DNA of 64,000 nucleotides from Microbacterium oryzae (GTDB lineage: Bacteria; Actinomycetota; Actinomycetes; Actinomycetales; Microbacteriaceae): contig NZ_CP032550.1 of assembly GCF_009735645.1 (NCBI RefSeq), positions 2,480,001 to 2,544,000 of the forward strand, read 5' to 3'. The notes below the pieces were generated by a model, which had not been told where the DNA came from, did no database searches, and was given only the letters and a program-made list of their open reading frames with translations. Numbering within the stretch: the first letter of the stretch is position 1; every line of letters begins with the position of its first letter. Below, piece after piece: positions 17,261-26,719 of this stretch. The position numbers and the translations under genes are program-made.

Positions 17261-18472
17261 ATGACGGTCGACATCGCGCACCCGGCGAACGGGCAGAGCA
17301 TCCGAGGCGTCCCCCGCTCCGGCAGGTGGCGCAGACTCGGCGGAGAAGCGTGGCGTCTGCTGGCCGCGCTCACGGCCGGGGTGCTGCTCTTCATCGTGAA
17401 CTTCGGCCTCAGCGTCGAGTCGGGCCTCGCCCCGGATGACCTGCGGACAGGAGGGATCCTCCTCGCCGACCTCGTGCTCGGCCTCGTCGCGGTCCTGCTC
17501 ATCCCGTTGCGCCGTCGCGCGCCGGTGGTCGTCGGGACTCTGGTGGCCGTCGTCGCGGGCTTCTCCACTCTCGCGGTGCCCGCGGCGCTGCTGATGCTCG
17601 TCTCCGTCGCGACCCGCCGCCGCTGGCAGGAGATCGCCGTGGTGTCATCCGGCGTGATCGCCAGCAGCGTCGTCGTCGAGATGACAGGAGCGACGCTGCT
17701 CCCGTCCGCGGATCCGCTCTCCGAGCTGGGTCTCTTCGTCCCCCTGCTCGTCGCCGTGCTCGCCGTGGCCATCGCGATCGGCATCTCCATCGGCGGCAGG
17801 CGGGAGCTCGTGGCGTCGCTTCGCGAGCGCGCCCAGCTGAGTCGACGAGAGCAGGCGCTGCGTGAGAGCCGTGCCCGCGAGCACGAGCGCACGCGCATCG
17901 CGCAGGAGATGCATGACGCGCTCGGCCATCGCCTCTCACTGGTGGCGATGCACGCCGCGGCTCTCCGCTACCGCACGGATCTGACGAGCGCGGAGACGCG
18001 GTCCGCCGTCGACCTGGTGCACGACAACTCCCGCTGCGCCCTGCAGGAGCTGCGGGAAGTGCTCGCGGTGCTGCGCGAGCACCCCGACGACGCGTCGTCG
18101 CCGCTCCCGACGCTCGCGGACCTGGACGATCTCGTCGCCCAGCATCCGGACGCCTCGCTGCAGGTGGACGTCGACACGGCGGGCATTCCGGTGACCGTCA
18201 GCCGTCACGCGTTCCGCATCGTCCAGGAGTGCCTCACGAACGCGCGCAAGCACGCGCCCGGTCGGCGCGTGTGCGTGGCGCTGTCCGGCGAGGTCGGCAA
18301 GACGCTCTGCATCTCGGTGTCGAACGAGCTGCTCGAGGCAATGGCGAGCACGTCCGGCGGCGGATTCGGCCTCATCGGCATCGACGAGCGCGCCCGCACG
18401 GTCGGCGGCTCTGCACGTGCACACGTCGACGGCGGCGCGCACATCGTCGAGGTGGAGCTCCCGTGGACGTGA
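17261..18472 (+). CDS. Sensor histidine kinase (NarL/DesK type)
   Basis: 403 residues. About five to six membrane segments occupy residues 30-180 with no large extracellular domain. A coiled linker leads to a HisKA_3 dimerisation region with the phosphorylated His218 (RIAQEMHDALGHRLS). The ATP-binding domain follows (about 300-403; FRIVQECLTNARKHAPG, GGGFGLIGIDERA). It phosphorylates the response regulator encoded immediately downstream, whose start overlaps the kinase stop. The signal is unknown; the architecture suggests membrane or envelope sensing. Confidence 0.93.
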   Translation: MTVDIAHPANGQSIRGVPRSGRWRRLGGEAWRLLAALTAGVLLFIVNFGLSVESGLAPDDLRTGGILLADLVLGLVAVLLIPLRRRAPVVVGTLVAVVAGFSTLAVPAALLMLVSVATRRRWQEIAVVSSGVIASSVVVEMTGATLLPSADPLSELGLFVPLLVAVLAVAIAIGISIGGRRELVASLRERAQLSRREQALRESRAREHERTRIAQEMHDALGHRLSLVAMHAAALRYRTDLTSAETRSAVDLVHDNSRCALQELREVLAVLREHPDDASSPLPTLADLDDLVAQHPDASLQVDVDTAGIPVTVSRHAFRIVQECLTNARKHAPGRRVCVALSGEVGKTLCISVSNELLEAMASTSGGGFGLIGIDERARTVGGSARAHVDGGAHIVEVELPWT

Positions 18473-19170
18473 GCGCGGCCACCGCGAAGGCGATTACGAG
18501 TCCGGACGCCGTCCGCGTCGTGATCGTCGACGACGACGCGTACGTGAGAGCCGGCCTCACGCTTCTGCTCGGCACCGATCCCGGCATCGTCGTCGTCGGC
18601 GAGGCAGCCGACGGGCTGTCCGCCGCGGCCGCGATCGAGACGACCGATCCGGACGTGGTGCTCATGGACATCCGGATGCCGCGGTGCGACGGCATCGCGG
18701 CCACTCGGCGCGAGCTCGACCGCGACCCGGACCTCGCCATCATCATCCTCACGACGTTCGACGCCGACGACCTGGTCGTGCAGGCGCTGCAGGCCGGAGC
18801 CAGGGGCTTCCTGTTGAAGGACACGCCCCCCGATGAGCTGGTGCGGGCAGTCCACGCGGCGGCGCGCGGCGGCTCGACGTTGACGCCTTCGGTATGGCAG
18901 CGGATCGTCCACCTCGCCGCCGGAGGCGCGCGTCCGGCATCGACCGCGGATGCCTCGGCCCTGTCCGCGCTCACCCGGCGGGAGCGAGAGGTCGCGGCGG
19001 CGGTGGCCAGGGGCATGTCGAATGCGGACATCGCGGCCGAGCTCTTCCTCTCGCTCGCCACGGTGAAGACCCATGTCGGTCGCGTGCTTCAAAAGCTCGG
19101 CGTGGACAATCGCGTCCAGGCCGCCGTGCTGCTGAAGGACCTGGCGGGCAGCGGCAGCGCTGAGCGCTAG
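18463..19170 (+). CDS. LuxR/NarL family response regulator
   Basis: 235 residues. The receiver domain (about 17-135) has the acidic pocket IVDDD and the phosphoacceptor Asp69 (VVLMDIRMP). The LuxR-type helix-turn-helix (about 165-225) reads LTRREREVAAAVARGMSNADIA and TVKTHVGRVLQKL. The GTG at 18463 has GGTGGAG five bases upstream; a second GTG at 18469 overlaps the kinase stop. Translationally coupled to the kinase. Its 3' end overlaps the convergent AraC gene by four bases. Confidence 0.93.
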   Translation: MDVSAATAKAITSPDAVRVVIVDDDAYVRAGLTLLLGTDPGIVVVGEAADGLSAAAAIETTDPDVVLMDIRMPRCDGIAATRRELDRDPDLAIIILTTFDADDLVVQALQAGARGFLLKDTPPDELVRAVHAAARGGSTLTPSVWQRIVHLAAGGARPASTADASALSALTRREREVAAAVARGMSNADIAAELFLSLATVKTHVGRVLQKLGVDNRVQAAVLLKDLAGSGSAER

Positions 19171-20129
19171 CCGCCGCGAGTGAAGGTGCGGCGGTAGTCG
19201 GTCGGCGTGGTCCCGAGGATGCGCTGGAAGTGCTGGCGCAGGTTCGCTCCGGTGCCGAGGCCCACATCGGCGGCGATCTGCTCGATGCCGAGCTCCGACC
19301 GCTCCAGCAGCTCGCGCGCGAGGTCGATGCGTGCGCGCATCACCCACTGCATGGGCGTGTAGCCGGTGTCCTCGAGGAACCGGCGCGAGAAGGTCCGCGC
19401 GGACACCGCCGCGTGACGGGCGAGCGTCTCCAGCGTGAGCGGGTCGCCCAGGCGATGAAGCGCCCACTCGCGCGTCGCGGCGAAGCGCTCGCCGATGGGC
19501 TCGGGCACGCTGCGGGGCACGTACTGCGCCTGCCCGCCGCTGCGGTACGGCGCGGCGACGAGACGGCGGGCCGCGTGATTGGAGGCGGCGACGCCGAGAT
19601 CCGCGCGCAGGATGTGCAGACACAGGTCGATGCCCGACGCGGCGCCGGCGGAGGTCAGCACGCTCCCCTCGTCGACGAACAGGACGTTCTCGTCCACGCG
19701 GATGCGCGGGTGCCGACGGGCGAGCGCACGCGTGTAGTGCCAGTGCGTGGTCGCGCGGCGGCTGTCGAGGAGGCCGGTCGCCGCGAGAGCGAAGGCGCCG
19801 GTCGAGATGGCGGCGAGCCGGGCGCCGCGCGCGTGCGCGGCGATCAGCGCGTCGACGACAGCGGGCGGCGGATCGTCCTCGTCGGGGCGACGGTAGCCGG
19901 GGATGAAGACGAGGTCCGCCCACTCCAGCGCCTCGAGCCCGTGGGCCACGTGGTACGACAGGCCGTCGCCGCCGGCGACGAGCCCGGGGGCCGCGCCGCA
20001 CACGCGCACCTGGTACGGCATGCTCGCGCGCGTCGTGAACACCTGCGCGGGGATGCCGACGTCGAGCGGCTTCGCGCCCTCGAGCACGACGACGGCCACG
20101 CGCCGGAGGTCGGCGGCGGGATCGGTCAC
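19167..20129 (-). CDS. GlxA/AraC family transcriptional regulator
   Basis: 320 residues: an N-terminal DJ-1/PfpI-like domain (about 8-180; RVAVVVLEGAKPLDVGIP, WADLVFIPGYR, ATTHWHYTRAL) and a C-terminal pair of AraC helix-turn-helices (about 215-318; LARHAAVSARTFSRRFLEDTGYTPM and LGTGANLRQHFQRILGTTP). Such regulators respond to small metabolites. Its target may be itself or a neighbour; nothing obvious in context. Confidence 0.92.
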   Translation of the reverse strand: MTDPAADLRRVAVVVLEGAKPLDVGIPAQVFTTRASMPYQVRVCGAAPGLVAGGDGLSYHVAHGLEALEWADLVFIPGYRRPDEDDPPPAVVDALIAAHARGARLAAISTGAFALAATGLLDSRRATTHWHYTRALARRHPRIRVDENVLFVDEGSVLTSAGAASGIDLCLHILRADLGVAASNHAARRLVAAPYRSGGQAQYVPRSVPEPIGERFAATREWALHRLGDPLTLETLARHAAVSARTFSRRFLEDTGYTPMQWVMRARIDLARELLERSELGIEQIAADVGLGTGANLRQHFQRILGTTPTDYRRTFTRGG

Positions 20130-20159
20130 CGCACTACTCTCGCACGCGGGCGGCGGCGG

Positions 20160-23100
20160 TCAGAGGTGCACGAGGGCGTCGTCGGGGCGGCGGTCCTCGT
20201 CGCGGTGCGAGACGAGCACGACGACCCTGTCTTCTGTCGCCGCACGGACGTCGGCCATCATGGCGGCCGCGGTCGGGGCGTCGAGGTGCGCGGTGGGCTC
20301 GTCGAGGAGGATGACGTCGGCCCGCGCCAGCAGCGCCCGAGCGACAGCGAGTCGCTGGCGCTCGCCGCCGGAGAGCGCGGAGCCGGCCGCTCCCACCCGC
20401 GTGCTCAGGCCATCCGACAGCGCAGCGAGCAGCGGCCCGAGCCCCACCCGGATCAGCGCGTCCTGCAGGGCCGCGTCGTCGGGGCTTTCGTCCCGGCCAC
20501 GGGCGAGGAGGAGGTTGCCGCGGAGGGTGGAGTCGAAGACGTACGCGTCCTGCGGGCACCAGGCCACGCGACCGCGCCAGGCGTGCTCGTCGAGCGACGT
20601 GAGCGCGGTGCCGTCGGCGCGGATCTCGCCGTGCGCGACCGGAAGTGCGCCCATGATCGCCGAGAGCAGTGTCGATTTGCCCGACCCGGAGGGGCCCGCG
20701 ACGACGAGCCAGCGGCCGGCGGTCGCCGTTCCCGAGACGCCCGAGACCGCCGGATGGTCGGCGCCGGGGTACTGCACGGCGACGTCGTCGAGGTCGACGG
20801 CCTGCGTGACGCCGTCGGGCTGCTGCTCGCCCCACGCGGCGGTGGGGGCGGGCCGCAGCACGGGAGCCAGGCGGCCGATCACCTCGCGCAGGGCCGGAAC
20901 GCGGTGCGCGGCGGCGACGAATCCGGCGAGCGGGTCGAGCAGTGCGAGCGCGAGGAGGGCGATGACGGAGACGCTCTCGGCGGGGATGCCGGGGGAGAGC
21001 GGCGCGACGACGACGGCGAGGATGGCCGTGGCGGCGGTGACGACGGCGGTGCCGAGCCCGGCGGCCCAGGAGGCGCGGCGCTCGGCGTCCGCGAGTCGGG
21101 CGGCGGCCGCGTCGAGCGCGGTGAGCGCGGCAGGAGCCATCCCGTTGCCGCGGAGGTCGGCGGACGCGGCGGCGAGGGCGGCGGTGCCGCGGACGATCTC
21201 CGAGCGGGCGGCGACGCGCGCGCGCCCCGCGCCCCGCTCGGCGAGGGACGACAGCCAGGCCGCGAGGGCGAGGGCCCCGGCGAGCACGACGAGGACGAGC
21301 AGGGTGAGGTGCGGGACGACGAACCAGGTCGTCACGACGGCGCCGAGTGCGGCCAGCACGCCGATCGCGAGCGGCGCGACGACGCGCGGCAGCTGGTCGC
21401 GCAGGTCGTCGGCGAGCGTGACGAGGTAGTCCAGCGGCGCGCCGCCCTCGAGGAGCCGGCGCGATCCCGCGCCGCGGGCGGCGATCGCACGCCACAGGCG
21501 CAGGCGCAGCGCGTCCACGGTGCGGAAGGCCGCGCGGTGCGTGACGAGGCGCTCGGCGTATCGGCCGACCGAGCGGCCGATGCCGAACGCGCGGACGCCG
21601 ACGATCGCGACGAGGAGGTACATGATGTACTCCTCCACGCTGGCGCGGACGATCAGCCACCCCGACACCGCCGTGAGCGCGAGCCCGAGTCCGGTGGCGA
21701 CGACGCCGAGCGCGACCGCCCCCGCCCACGCCGGGAGCTCGGGCCGGAGGAGCGAGAGCAGGCTGAGGCCCTTCGCCTGATCCGCCGTGTCTCGGTCGCT
21801 GCGAGTTCGCGGCTCGGATGCCCGCGCGGGCTGAGACACGGGGGAAGCGGCGGATGGCCGCGCGGCGTGAGACACGGTCCCCGGCGTGAGGGGGGCGGCG
21901 GGCGCGAGGGCGACGGTGGACGTCGCGAGGGCGAGCGTCTCGGGCTCGTGGCTCGCGAGGACGACGGTCGCCCGCTCCGCGCGACGGCGGATGGCCGCGC
22001 GCACGCGGTCCGCGGACGCCCGGTCGAGGTGGGCGGTCGGCTCGTCGAGCACGAGCAGCCGGGCTCCCGCGTCGACGCGCGCCAGGGCCCGTGCTACCGC
22101 CAGGCGGCGCAGCTCGCCGGGGCTCAGCTCGGCGATCGACGCCTCCGCCACGTGCGCGAGGCCGAGCTCGGCCAGGGCGCCGAGCGGGTCGGCGGCACCG
22201 TAGAGCGCGAGCTCCTCGATGGGAGTGCCCGCGAAGCCGCGGGGCGCCTGCGGTGCCCAGCCCACGCCATCCGCCCCGACGCCGTCGACCCGGCCCGTCG
22301 CCGTCGCATCGGCGGGAAGCGTGCCGGTCAGCGCCGCGAGCAGGGTCGACTTGCCGGCGCCGCTCGGGCCCGCCACGGAGACGATGCCGGAGAGCTCGGC
22401 CGTGACCGGGGTGAAGGCGACGTGCTCGCGGCCGGCGTACCGGACGGCGAGGCTCTCGACCCGGACCGTTGCGAGAGCGCCGCCGTCGCGGACGTCGCGC
22501 GCGACCGGTCGCGACAGCAGCGCCTTCGCGCGGTCGAGGGCGGCGAGGCCGTCCTGCGACGCGTGGAACGCGGTCCCCACCTCGCGAAGGGCGGCGTAGC
22601 ACTCGGGCGCCAGGACGAGGGCGAGGATGGCCGGGGCCAGTTCCACGGTGCCGTTCAGCAGGCGGATGCCGAGGAGGACCGCGACGAGCGCGACCGAGAT
22701 CGTCGCGATGAGCTCGAGGGCGAGCGCGGACAGGAACGCCCAGCGGAGGGTCTCCTGGGTGCGCTCGCGATACGCGCGCTGGATGCCGTCGAGGGCATCC
22801 GTCTGCTCCGCCACCCGCCCGAGGCCGACGAGCACGGGGAGCCCGCGGGCGAGCTCGGCGAGGTGGTCGGCGAGACGCGTGAGCGCCGAGAGCGCGGCGT
22901 CGGTGCGCTGCTGCGTGTGCTTGCCGATGAGGATCATGAACAGCGGCACGAGCGGCACCGTGAGGACCACGACGCCCGCGCTGATCCAGTCGGCGCCGAG
23001 GATCCGCAGACCCACGACGAGCGGGACGACCGCCGCCGCGATGAGGGCGGGCAGCGACTGCACGTAGTAGTCGTCGAGGTCGTCGAGTCCGTCGGCGGCG

Positions 23101-23528
23101 AGCACCGCGGTGCCGCCGCCGGCCGCGTCGCCGCCCGCGATGCGCCGCCACAGCCGGGAGCGGAGATCGCGCTTGACCTCGCTCGCGACCCGACGCGCGG
23201 TGACGGCGGTGGCCCATTCGGCGCCCGCGCGCAGCAGCGCGCCCGCGACGCCGGCGATGAGGAGGGCGCGCGCGGCCGCGGTGTCGAGACCGCCGGTGGC
23301 GAGGGCGGCGATGCCGCGGGCGATGGCGTCGGCGATGAGGACGAGACCCAGCGCCCGGAGCGCGGCCAGCACGCCGAGCGCGACGAGCCGTGCCCGGGGC
23401 ACCGGGCCGAGGTCGGGGCGGCGGAAGCCGGGGACGCCCGCGGTGCGCTCAGCTTCGAGGACCCAGGGGTCGAGGGCGGGCTGCGGCGTTTCGTCTCGCT
23501 TCGCTCGCTCAACCTCCGGGGCGGCCAT
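20160..23528 (-). CDS. cydDC: Fused CydD-CydC ABC transporter for cytochrome bd assembly
   Basis: 1122 residues, about twice the usual size, with two complete ABC half-transporters in one chain. The first (CydD-like) has a membrane domain and an ATPase with Walker A GPSGAGKST at about residue 386 and a degenerate signature LSPGE. The second (CydC-like) follows a Pro/Ala/Ser-rich linker and has Walker A GPSGSGKST at about 944 and signature LSGGERQRL. It exports or handles thiols or heme needed to assemble the bd oxidase. It starts five bases after the cydB stop; the operon order is cydA-cydB-cydDC. Confidence 0.94.
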   Translation of the reverse strand: MAAPEVERAKRDETPQPALDPWVLEAERTAGVPGFRRPDLGPVPRARLVALGVLAALRALGLVLIADAIARGIAALATGGLDTAAARALLIAGVAGALLRAGAEWATAVTARRVASEVKRDLRSRLWRRIAGGDAAGGGTAVLAADGLDDLDDYYVQSLPALIAAAVVPLVVGLRILGADWISAGVVVLTVPLVPLFMILIGKHTQQRTDAALSALTRLADHLAELARGLPVLVGLGRVAEQTDALDGIQRAYRERTQETLRWAFLSALALELIATISVALVAVLLGIRLLNGTVELAPAILALVLAPECYAALREVGTAFHASQDGLAALDRAKALLSRPVARDVRDGGALATVRVESLAVRYAGREHVAFTPVTAELSGIVSVAGPSGAGKSTLLAALTGTLPADATATGRVDGVGADGVGWAPQAPRGFAGTPIEELALYGAADPLGALAELGLAHVAEASIAELSPGELRRLAVARALARVDAGARLLVLDEPTAHLDRASADRVRAAIRRRAERATVVLASHEPETLALATSTVALAPAAPLTPGTVSHAARPSAASPVSQPARASEPRTRSDRDTADQAKGLSLLSLLRPELPAWAGAVALGVVATGLGLALTAVSGWLIVRASVEEYIMYLLVAIVGVRAFGIGRSVGRYAERLVTHRAAFRTVDALRLRLWRAIAARGAGSRRLLEGGAPLDYLVTLADDLRDQLPRVVAPLAIGVLAALGAVVTTWFVVPHLTLLVLVVLAGALALAAWLSSLAERGAGRARVAARSEIVRGTAALAAASADLRGNGMAPAALTALDAAAARLADAERRASWAAGLGTAVVTAATAILAVVVAPLSPGIPAESVSVIALLALALLDPLAGFVAAAHRVPALREVIGRLAPVLRPAPTAAWGEQQPDGVTQAVDLDDVAVQYPGADHPAVSGVSGTATAGRWLVVAGPSGSGKSTLLSAIMGALPVAHGEIRADGTALTSLDEHAWRGRVAWCPQDAYVFDSTLRGNLLLARGRDESPDDAALQDALIRVGLGPLLAALSDGLSTRVGAAGSALSGGERQRLAVARALLARADVILLDEPTAHLDAPTAAAMMADVRAATEDRVVVLVSHRDEDRRPDDALVHL

Positions 23529-23533
23529 GCCGC

Positions 23534-24571
23534 TCACTTGGCGCGGAGGATCGCGGGCAGCACCACGTGCACGTCGGGGATCATCCCGGGCGTCACGCGA
23601 CGGCGGAAGATCCAGTAGCTCCACGCCTGGTAGAGGAGGACGACCGGAAGGCCCACGCACGCGACGACCGTCATGACCCCCAGCGTGTACTGACCGCTCG
23701 ACGCCGTCCACACGGTGAGGTCGAAGGCCGGATCGATCGTCGAGGGCAGCACGCGGGGGAACAGCCCTGCGAAGATCGCCGCGACGCCGAAGACGCCGAA
23801 CCCGGCGTATCCGACGAAGGCGCGGCCCTCCCGCCGGCGACGCGCCTGCAGCCATCCGTAGACCGCCGCGACCACCGCGAGCACGACGAGCGCCCACGAC
23901 AGCAGCGTGCCGCCGTGCGCGAACTGCACCCACAGCGCCCAGACCGCGGCCGGGATCAGGCAGAACGGCGCCCATCGCGAGGAGAACCGGCCCGCGCGAG
24001 CGCGGACGGGGCCATCCGACTTCAGCGCGAGGAAGGTCGAGGAGTGCGCGAGGGCGAAGCCGACGACCGCGAGGCCGCCGATGATCGCCGGCAGCGTGAG
24101 CCAGACGAACGGCCCGCCGACGCGGTTGCCGTTCTCATCGAGCGGCAGCCCCGTCGAGGTGAGGGCGAGGGCGGCGCCCACGCAGAACGTGACGATGACC
24201 GAGCCGATGCCGATGCAGCGCGTCCAGAAGCGCGCCCACCGGGCCGTCGCGACCTTGCCGCGGTACTCGATGCCGACCGCGCGGATGATGAGCCCGATGA
24301 GGGTGATCGTCAGCGGGAGGTAGAGCGCGGAGAACAGCGACGCGTACCAGTGCGGGAATGCGGCGAAGGTCGCAGCTCCCGCCGTGATGAGCCACACCTC
24401 GTTGCCGTCCCACACCGGGCCGATCGTGTTGAGCATGACGCGGCGGTCACGTTCCTCGCGCGTGCCGAAGAGCATGTGCATGCCGACGCCGAGATCGAAG
24501 CCCTCCAGCAGGAGGTAGCCGGTCCAGAGAGCGGCGATGGCGATGAACCAGAAGACGGGAAGAGCATCCAT
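23534..24571 (-). CDS. cydB: Cytochrome bd ubiquinol/menaquinol oxidase subunit II
   Basis: 345 residues with about eight to nine membrane segments. Family landmarks are FWFIAIAALWTGYLLLEGFD and FGTREERDRRVMLNTIGPVW at the N-terminus. It is the structural partner of CydA in a quinol oxidase with high oxygen affinity. It lies 20 bases downstream of cydA. Confidence 0.96.
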   Translation of the reverse strand: MDALPVFWFIAIAALWTGYLLLEGFDLGVGMHMLFGTREERDRRVMLNTIGPVWDGNEVWLITAGAATFAAFPHWYASLFSALYLPLTITLIGLIIRAVGIEYRGKVATARWARFWTRCIGIGSVIVTFCVGAALALTSTGLPLDENGNRVGGPFVWLTLPAIIGGLAVVGFALAHSSTFLALKSDGPVRARAGRFSSRWAPFCLIPAAVWALWVQFAHGGTLLSWALVVLAVVAAVYGWLQARRRREGRAFVGYAGFGVFGVAAIFAGLFPRVLPSTIDPAFDLTVWTASSGQYTLGVMTVVACVGLPVVLLYQAWSYWIFRRRVTPGMIPDVHVVLPAILRAK

Positions 24572-24591
24572 GGGGGTTCCTCAGCAGTCGA

Positions 24592-26172
24592 TCAGTAGGC
24601 GAACGCGAGCACGTCGTCCCGCGGGCCGTCACCATCGGGATGGTCGTCGCGGTCATGCGCGGGGGCGAGCTCCGGCATGGCGCTCGCCACCCCGCCGCGC
24701 ACGTACTTGACGAGCAGGAAGAGCTCGAAGACGAGCATCACCGCGTACACGGCCGCGAGCGAGATGACGGAGAACAGCAGCTCGCCGGCCGTGACGCCGG
24801 GGGACACGGCGGCCGCCGTGAACATGAACACCCCGTCGACCCCGGTCGCGTCGGGGTTCGGCGCCACGACGAAGGGCTGGCGGCCCATCTCGGTGAAGAT
24901 CCAGCCCGCGATGTTCGCCGCGAACGGGGCGAGGATGCCCAGGAGCGCGAGGCGCATGATCCAGGGCGAGCGCGACACGGTCCCCTTGCGGGTGAGCCAC
25001 AGCGCGATGACGGCCGCGCCCGCGACGATGCCGCCGAGCCCGATCATGAGCCGGAAGCCCCAGTACGTGATCCACATGACCGGCACGTACTGCACCTCGC
25101 TGCCGGCCCGGTCGCCGTAGAGCGCGTCGTCGGGGATGGTCTCGCCGTACTGGTCGACGTACTGCGGCTCGAGGTCGCTGATGCCGGGCATCTCGGCGCC
25201 CCACTCGCCGGTGCCGAGGAAGCCCAGGACGCCGGGGACCTCGATGAGGGTGACGACGTCGGAGCAGTCCGACGAGCCGGGGTCGCCGAGCGACAGCACG
25301 GAGAAGGACGAGCCGGTGTGGCAGGCGGCCTCCGCCGCGGCCATCTTCATGGGCTGCTGCTCGTACATGAGCTTGCCCTGCACGTCGCCGGAGATGACGG
25401 TGCCGGCGAAGCCGAGGATGGCGACGACCGCGCCGAAGCGGAGCGACCACAGCCAGACGCCGTGATCCTTCTCGTCGCGACCAGGGACATCCGCTCGCCC
25501 GACGACGACGCGGCCGTCGTCGTCGACGGAGTCGATGCCGTCATGGCGCCGCCGCCACAGGTGGTACCAGGACAGCCCGAGGAGGAACATGCCGGCGACG
25601 ACCAGCGCGCCGAGGATCGTGTGCGTGAACGCGGCGATCGCGGTGTTGTTCGTGAGGACCGCCCAGATGTCGGTCATGACCGGACGGCCGTCGTCGCCGA
25701 GCTCGACGCCGACGGGGTGCTGCATCCACGAGTTGGCGACGATGATGAAGTACGCCGAGACCCAGGAGCCGATGACCGCGCACCAGAGGGCGGCGAGGTG
25801 GAGGCCCTTCCGCAGGCGGCCCCAGCCGAAGATCCACACGCCGAGGAACGTCGACTCCACGAAGAACGCCAGCAGCCCCTCGAGGGCGAGCGGGGCGCCG
25901 AACACGTCGCCGACGAACCTCGAGTACTCGCTCCAAGCCATCCCGAACTGGAACTCCTGGACGAGGCCGGTCGCGACGCCGACGATGAAGTTGATGAGGT
26001 AGAGCTTCCCCCAGAACTTCGTCATGCGCAGGAACCGCTCATCGCCCGTGCGCACCCAGGCGGACTGGAAGATCGCGACGCACATGCCGAGCCCGATCGT
26101 GAGCGGGACCATGAGGAAGTGGTAGACGGTGGTGATGCCGAACTGCCAGCGGGCGATGTCGAGGACGTCCAC
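24592..26172 (-). CDS. cydA: Cytochrome bd oxidase subunit I
   Basis: 526 residues. DIARWQFGITTVYHF near the N-terminus holds the heme b595 ligand His18, and further heme and quinol residues lie in NSWMQHPVG and GRQPFVV. It carries hemes b558, b595 and d and reduces oxygen to water with quinol. The length is that of the short Q-loop actinobacterial type. The true start is the GTG at 26172, eight bases after GAAGGAGA; the open frame runs further through the operator region. It is divergent from a BlaI-type repressor. Confidence 0.96.
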   Translation of the reverse strand: MDVLDIARWQFGITTVYHFLMVPLTIGLGMCVAIFQSAWVRTGDERFLRMTKFWGKLYLINFIVGVATGLVQEFQFGMAWSEYSRFVGDVFGAPLALEGLLAFFVESTFLGVWIFGWGRLRKGLHLAALWCAVIGSWVSAYFIIVANSWMQHPVGVELGDDGRPVMTDIWAVLTNNTAIAAFTHTILGALVVAGMFLLGLSWYHLWRRRHDGIDSVDDDGRVVVGRADVPGRDEKDHGVWLWSLRFGAVVAILGFAGTVISGDVQGKLMYEQQPMKMAAAEAACHTGSSFSVLSLGDPGSSDCSDVVTLIEVPGVLGFLGTGEWGAEMPGISDLEPQYVDQYGETIPDDALYGDRAGSEVQYVPVMWITYWGFRLMIGLGGIVAGAAVIALWLTRKGTVSRSPWIMRLALLGILAPFAANIAGWIFTEMGRQPFVVAPNPDATGVDGVFMFTAAAVSPGVTAGELLFSVISLAAVYAVMLVFELFLLVKYVRGGVASAMPELAPAHDRDDHPDGDGPRDDVLAFAY

Positions 26173-26224
26173 GCGGGTTCTCCTTCGGGGGGATCGGGTC
26201 GGGCGCCTCGCTCGACCACGTCTA

Positions 26225-26285
26225 ATTCTACGCCTTGTAGAACTAGTTCGACTGATCGTAGAACAAGTTCGACCGGGGGTAGAAT
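26225..26285. promoter_or_regulatory. Triple operator array between cydA and the BlaI-type gene
   Basis: Three 19-bp sites of the form 7-5-7 are tiled with a two-base gap: ATTCTAC-N5-GTAGAAC (26225-26243), GTTCGAC-N5-GTAGAAC (26246-26264) and GTTCGAC-N5-GTAGAAT (26267-26285). The period is exactly 21 bp, two helical turns. TAGAAT occurs outward on each strand at both ends (26230-26225 minus, 26280-26285 plus) and could be the -10 of each divergent promoter. The BlaI/CopY-type repressor encoded next is the obvious candidate to bind. Confidence 0.75.
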
Positions 26286-26349
26286 TGCGGCAGATCACGA
26301 CCGGTGCGGATGGCCGTGATCGCGAGGATCGGGAAGCAGGGAGGTGCGC

Positions 26350-26709
26350 ATGGGAACGCTGGGCGAACTCGAACGCGCCGTCATGGACGCGGTGTGGGAT
26401 GCGGATGTGCCCCTGACCGCGTACGACGTCAAGGACCGACTCGAGCTGGAGCAGGGGCGCGCGCTCGCCGCGACGACCCTGCTGACCGTGCTGTCACGCC
26501 TCGAGAAGAAGGGCTTCGTCGCCTCCGACCGCTCCGTGCGCCCGCACCGCTACACGCCCGTCGCCTCGCGCGCGGACCACGTCGCCGAGCTCATGCACGA
26601 GGTGCTCGGCGAGTCCGCCGACCGGATGGCCGTGCTCGAGCGGTTCGTCGGCGGCGTCTCCGAGGAGGACGCGGCCGTGCTCCGCAAGCTGCTGCGCGGC
26701 GCGGTCTGA
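26350..26709 (+). CDS. BlaI/MecI/CopY family transcriptional repressor
   Basis: 119 residues, the full size of the family. The winged helix (about 1-75) reads LGELERAVMDAVW, TTLLTVLSRLEKKGFV and RPHRYTPV; the C-terminal helices mediate dimerisation. BlaI-type repressors bind TAC/GTA-containing dyads and are cleaved when a partner M56 metallopeptidase is activated. The ATG at 26350 follows GGAGG by five bases; a GTG six bases earlier overlaps that site. The M56 gene follows at once. In M. tuberculosis BlaI also affects ATP synthase genes, a precedent for a respiratory role. Confidence 0.93.
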   Translation: MGTLGELERAVMDAVWDADVPLTAYDVKDRLELEQGRALAATTLLTVLSRLEKKGFVASDRSVRPHRYTPVASRADHVAELMHEVLGESADRMAVLERFVGGVSEEDAAVLRKLLRGAV

Positions 26710-26719
26710 GCGAGCGCCC

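Noticed and set aside
19230..23618. A 1462-residue open frame on the plus strand
   Set aside because: Antisense shadow of the GlxA-type and cydDC genes; its composition is dominated by Arg, Gly, Glu and Asp with no domain pattern.
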